Part shown: piece after piece, positions 63,299 through 64,000 of the stretch
Layout: every line of letters starts with the position of its first letter
Numbering within the stretch: position 1 is the stretch's first letter
The notes under the pieces: generated by a model
Databases searched by the model: none
Told to the model about the DNA's origin: nothing
What the model saw: only the letters and a program-made list of their open reading frames with translations
DNA from: Alteromonas sp. KUL49
GTDB lineage: Bacteria > Pseudomonadota > Gammaproteobacteria > Enterobacterales > Alteromonadaceae
DNA: 64,000 bases
NCBI RefSeq assembly: GCF_006538345.1
Contig: NZ_BJKL01000002.1
Location: forward strand, 372,001 to 436,000
Direction: 5' to 3'
Made by a program: the position numbers and the translations under genes

Positions 63299-64000
63299 AT
63301 GGCAATAATTAATTTTGGTTCTATTAATATCGACCACGTGTATCAGGTCGAACACTTTGTTCAGCCCGGAGAAACCCTCGCATCCTCGCATTACCAGCAA
63401 TTGCTGGGTGGTAAAGGGGCAAACCAGTCTATAGCACTTGCACAAGCTGGCGCAGACGCTCGCCATGTAGGTAGCATTCATCATTCCGATGCAACATTTA
63501 AACAATCTCTTATTAAAAAGGGCGTTGATTGCCGTGGAGTGAGCTGCTCAGATACTCCCTCTGGCCACGCAATCATTCAAGTGGTACCCAGTGGTGAAAA
63601 CGCCATTGTATTGTTTGGTGGTGCCAATCAAACGCTTACGGAAAAAACAGTGTCTAGCGCACTGGCTGACGCACAAGCCGGAGATTGGGTACTTACACAA
63701 AACGAGACGAGTAGTATCGACGCTGTTCTTGAACAAGCCAAAGCACAAGGTCTTAAAGTCGCATTCAATCCAGCACCAATGACCGAATCGGTAAAATCTC
63801 TACCTCTTCATTGTGTTGACTTATTGATCGTTAACGAAACAGAAGCTGCGGGTATTACGGAGAAAGAATCGTTAGACGATATCATCGCTTACTTCCGCGA
63901 ACATTGGACACACAGCGAAGTCATTATCACCCTAGGTAAAGCGGGTGTAATCATGTTACGTGGTGAAGAGAAACTGCAAGTTAGCGCTTTTTCAGTTGAT
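63299..64000 (+). CDS. PfkB-family sugar kinase (ribokinase-like), N-terminal part
   Basis: The frame runs from ATG 63299 (63287 is an alternative) off the right edge, giving 234 residues. It has the ribokinase start INFGSINIDHVYQVEHFVQPGETL and the substrate motif GGKGANQSIALAQAGA. The segments VLTQNETS, VAFNPAP and LLIVNETEAA follow, then ITLGKAGV. The C-terminal catalytic Asp lies outside. It phosphorylates a sugar, perhaps ribose. It follows the 6S RNA at the place usually taken by ygfA (5-formyltetrahydrofolate cyclo-ligase). Confidence 0.93.
   Translation, partial: MAIINFGSINIDHVYQVEHFVQPGETLASSHYQQLLGGKGANQSIALAQAGADARHVGSIHHSDATFKQSLIKKGVDCRGVSCSDTPSGHAIIQVVPSGENAIVLFGGANQTLTEKTVSSALADAQAGDWVLTQNETSSIDAVLEQAKAQGLKVAFNPAPMTESVKSLPLHCVDLLIVNETEAAGITEKESLDDIIAYFREHWTHSEVIITLGKAGVIMLRGEEKLQVSAFSVD

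Noticed and set aside
63063..63308. 81-codon plus-strand ORF
   Set aside because: It lies over the 6S RNA, whose terminal stem and conserved motifs explain the sequence; no protein family is recognised.

Overview
The window looks like a chromosome segment of a marine gammaproteobacterium of the Alteromonadales (Alteromonas/Glaciecola-like). Pointers are the moderate-to-low GC, the pepP-ubiH-ubiI run beside ygfB and a 6S RNA gene, gcvTHP, a yfhM-pbpC pair, a TonB-dependent receptor, several PEP-CTERM-like proteins, a GlyGly-CTERM metalloprotease and many two-component proteins. This is inference from gene content; no 16S rRNA gene or marker set is present. I found no CRISPR array, tRNA, rRNA, insertion sequence or prophage.

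Layout. 1-9.9 kb: the start of a TonB receptor, an NRAMP-like transporter with altered metal-binding motifs, an MDR oxidoreductase, a DSD1-type PLP enzyme, a secreted Kelch/DUF5060/glycosidase-like fusion, a DUF2780-like protein and a TetR/membrane-protein pair. 10-11.5 kb: an AFG1-type ATPase that looks eukaryotic in sequence and codon use, probably transferred from a microalga. 11.7-12.9 kb: a divergent DUF2834/XRE pair. 13.1-20.3 kb (minus strand): a MacAB-like ABC efflux operon with its own NtrC-type regulator and kinase, behind a good sigma-54 promoter. 20.4-20.6 kb: a long inverted repeat. 20.6-31.6 kb: dienelactone hydrolase, alpha-2-macroglobulin plus PBP1C plus an alpha/beta hydrolase, a HAD phosphatase and a PEP-CTERM-like protein. 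31.8-33.6 kb: an ECF sigma operon with an apparent ECF autoregulatory promoter.

The most interesting locus is 34.9-35.9 kb: a tetrapyrrole-methylase-fold enzyme followed one base later by a 67-residue peptide. The enzyme keeps the Tyr/Arg/Tyr/Tyr spacing of borosin alpha-N-methyltransferases, and the peptide resembles the SonA precursor of Shewanella. This is a split borosin RiPP cluster. It is followed, probably in the same transcript, by a TPR hybrid histidine kinase. 39.2-42.1 kb holds a second kinase, a small PEP-CTERM-like protein, a BaeR-like regulator and a stand-alone kinase dimerisation domain whose phospho-His is replaced by Lys. Next comes a TrmB-type regulator whose start codon abuts a perfect 17-bp inverted repeat and whose C-terminus is displaced by a frameshift.

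43-52.3 kb: a serine hydrolase, an L-2-hydroxyglutarate-oxidase-like flavoprotein, another PEP-CTERM-like protein, gcvTHP with a hairpin between gcvH and gcvP, and a divergent LysR regulator. 52.3-56 kb: a large M4 metalloprotease with calcium-binding repeats and a GlyGly-CTERM tail. 56.2-62.7 kb (minus strand): ygfB, pepP, ubiH, ubiI, a frameshifted EamA transporter and a Tat-exported M24 peptidase. 63.1-64 kb: 6S RNA and the start of a PfkB-family sugar kinase running off the end.
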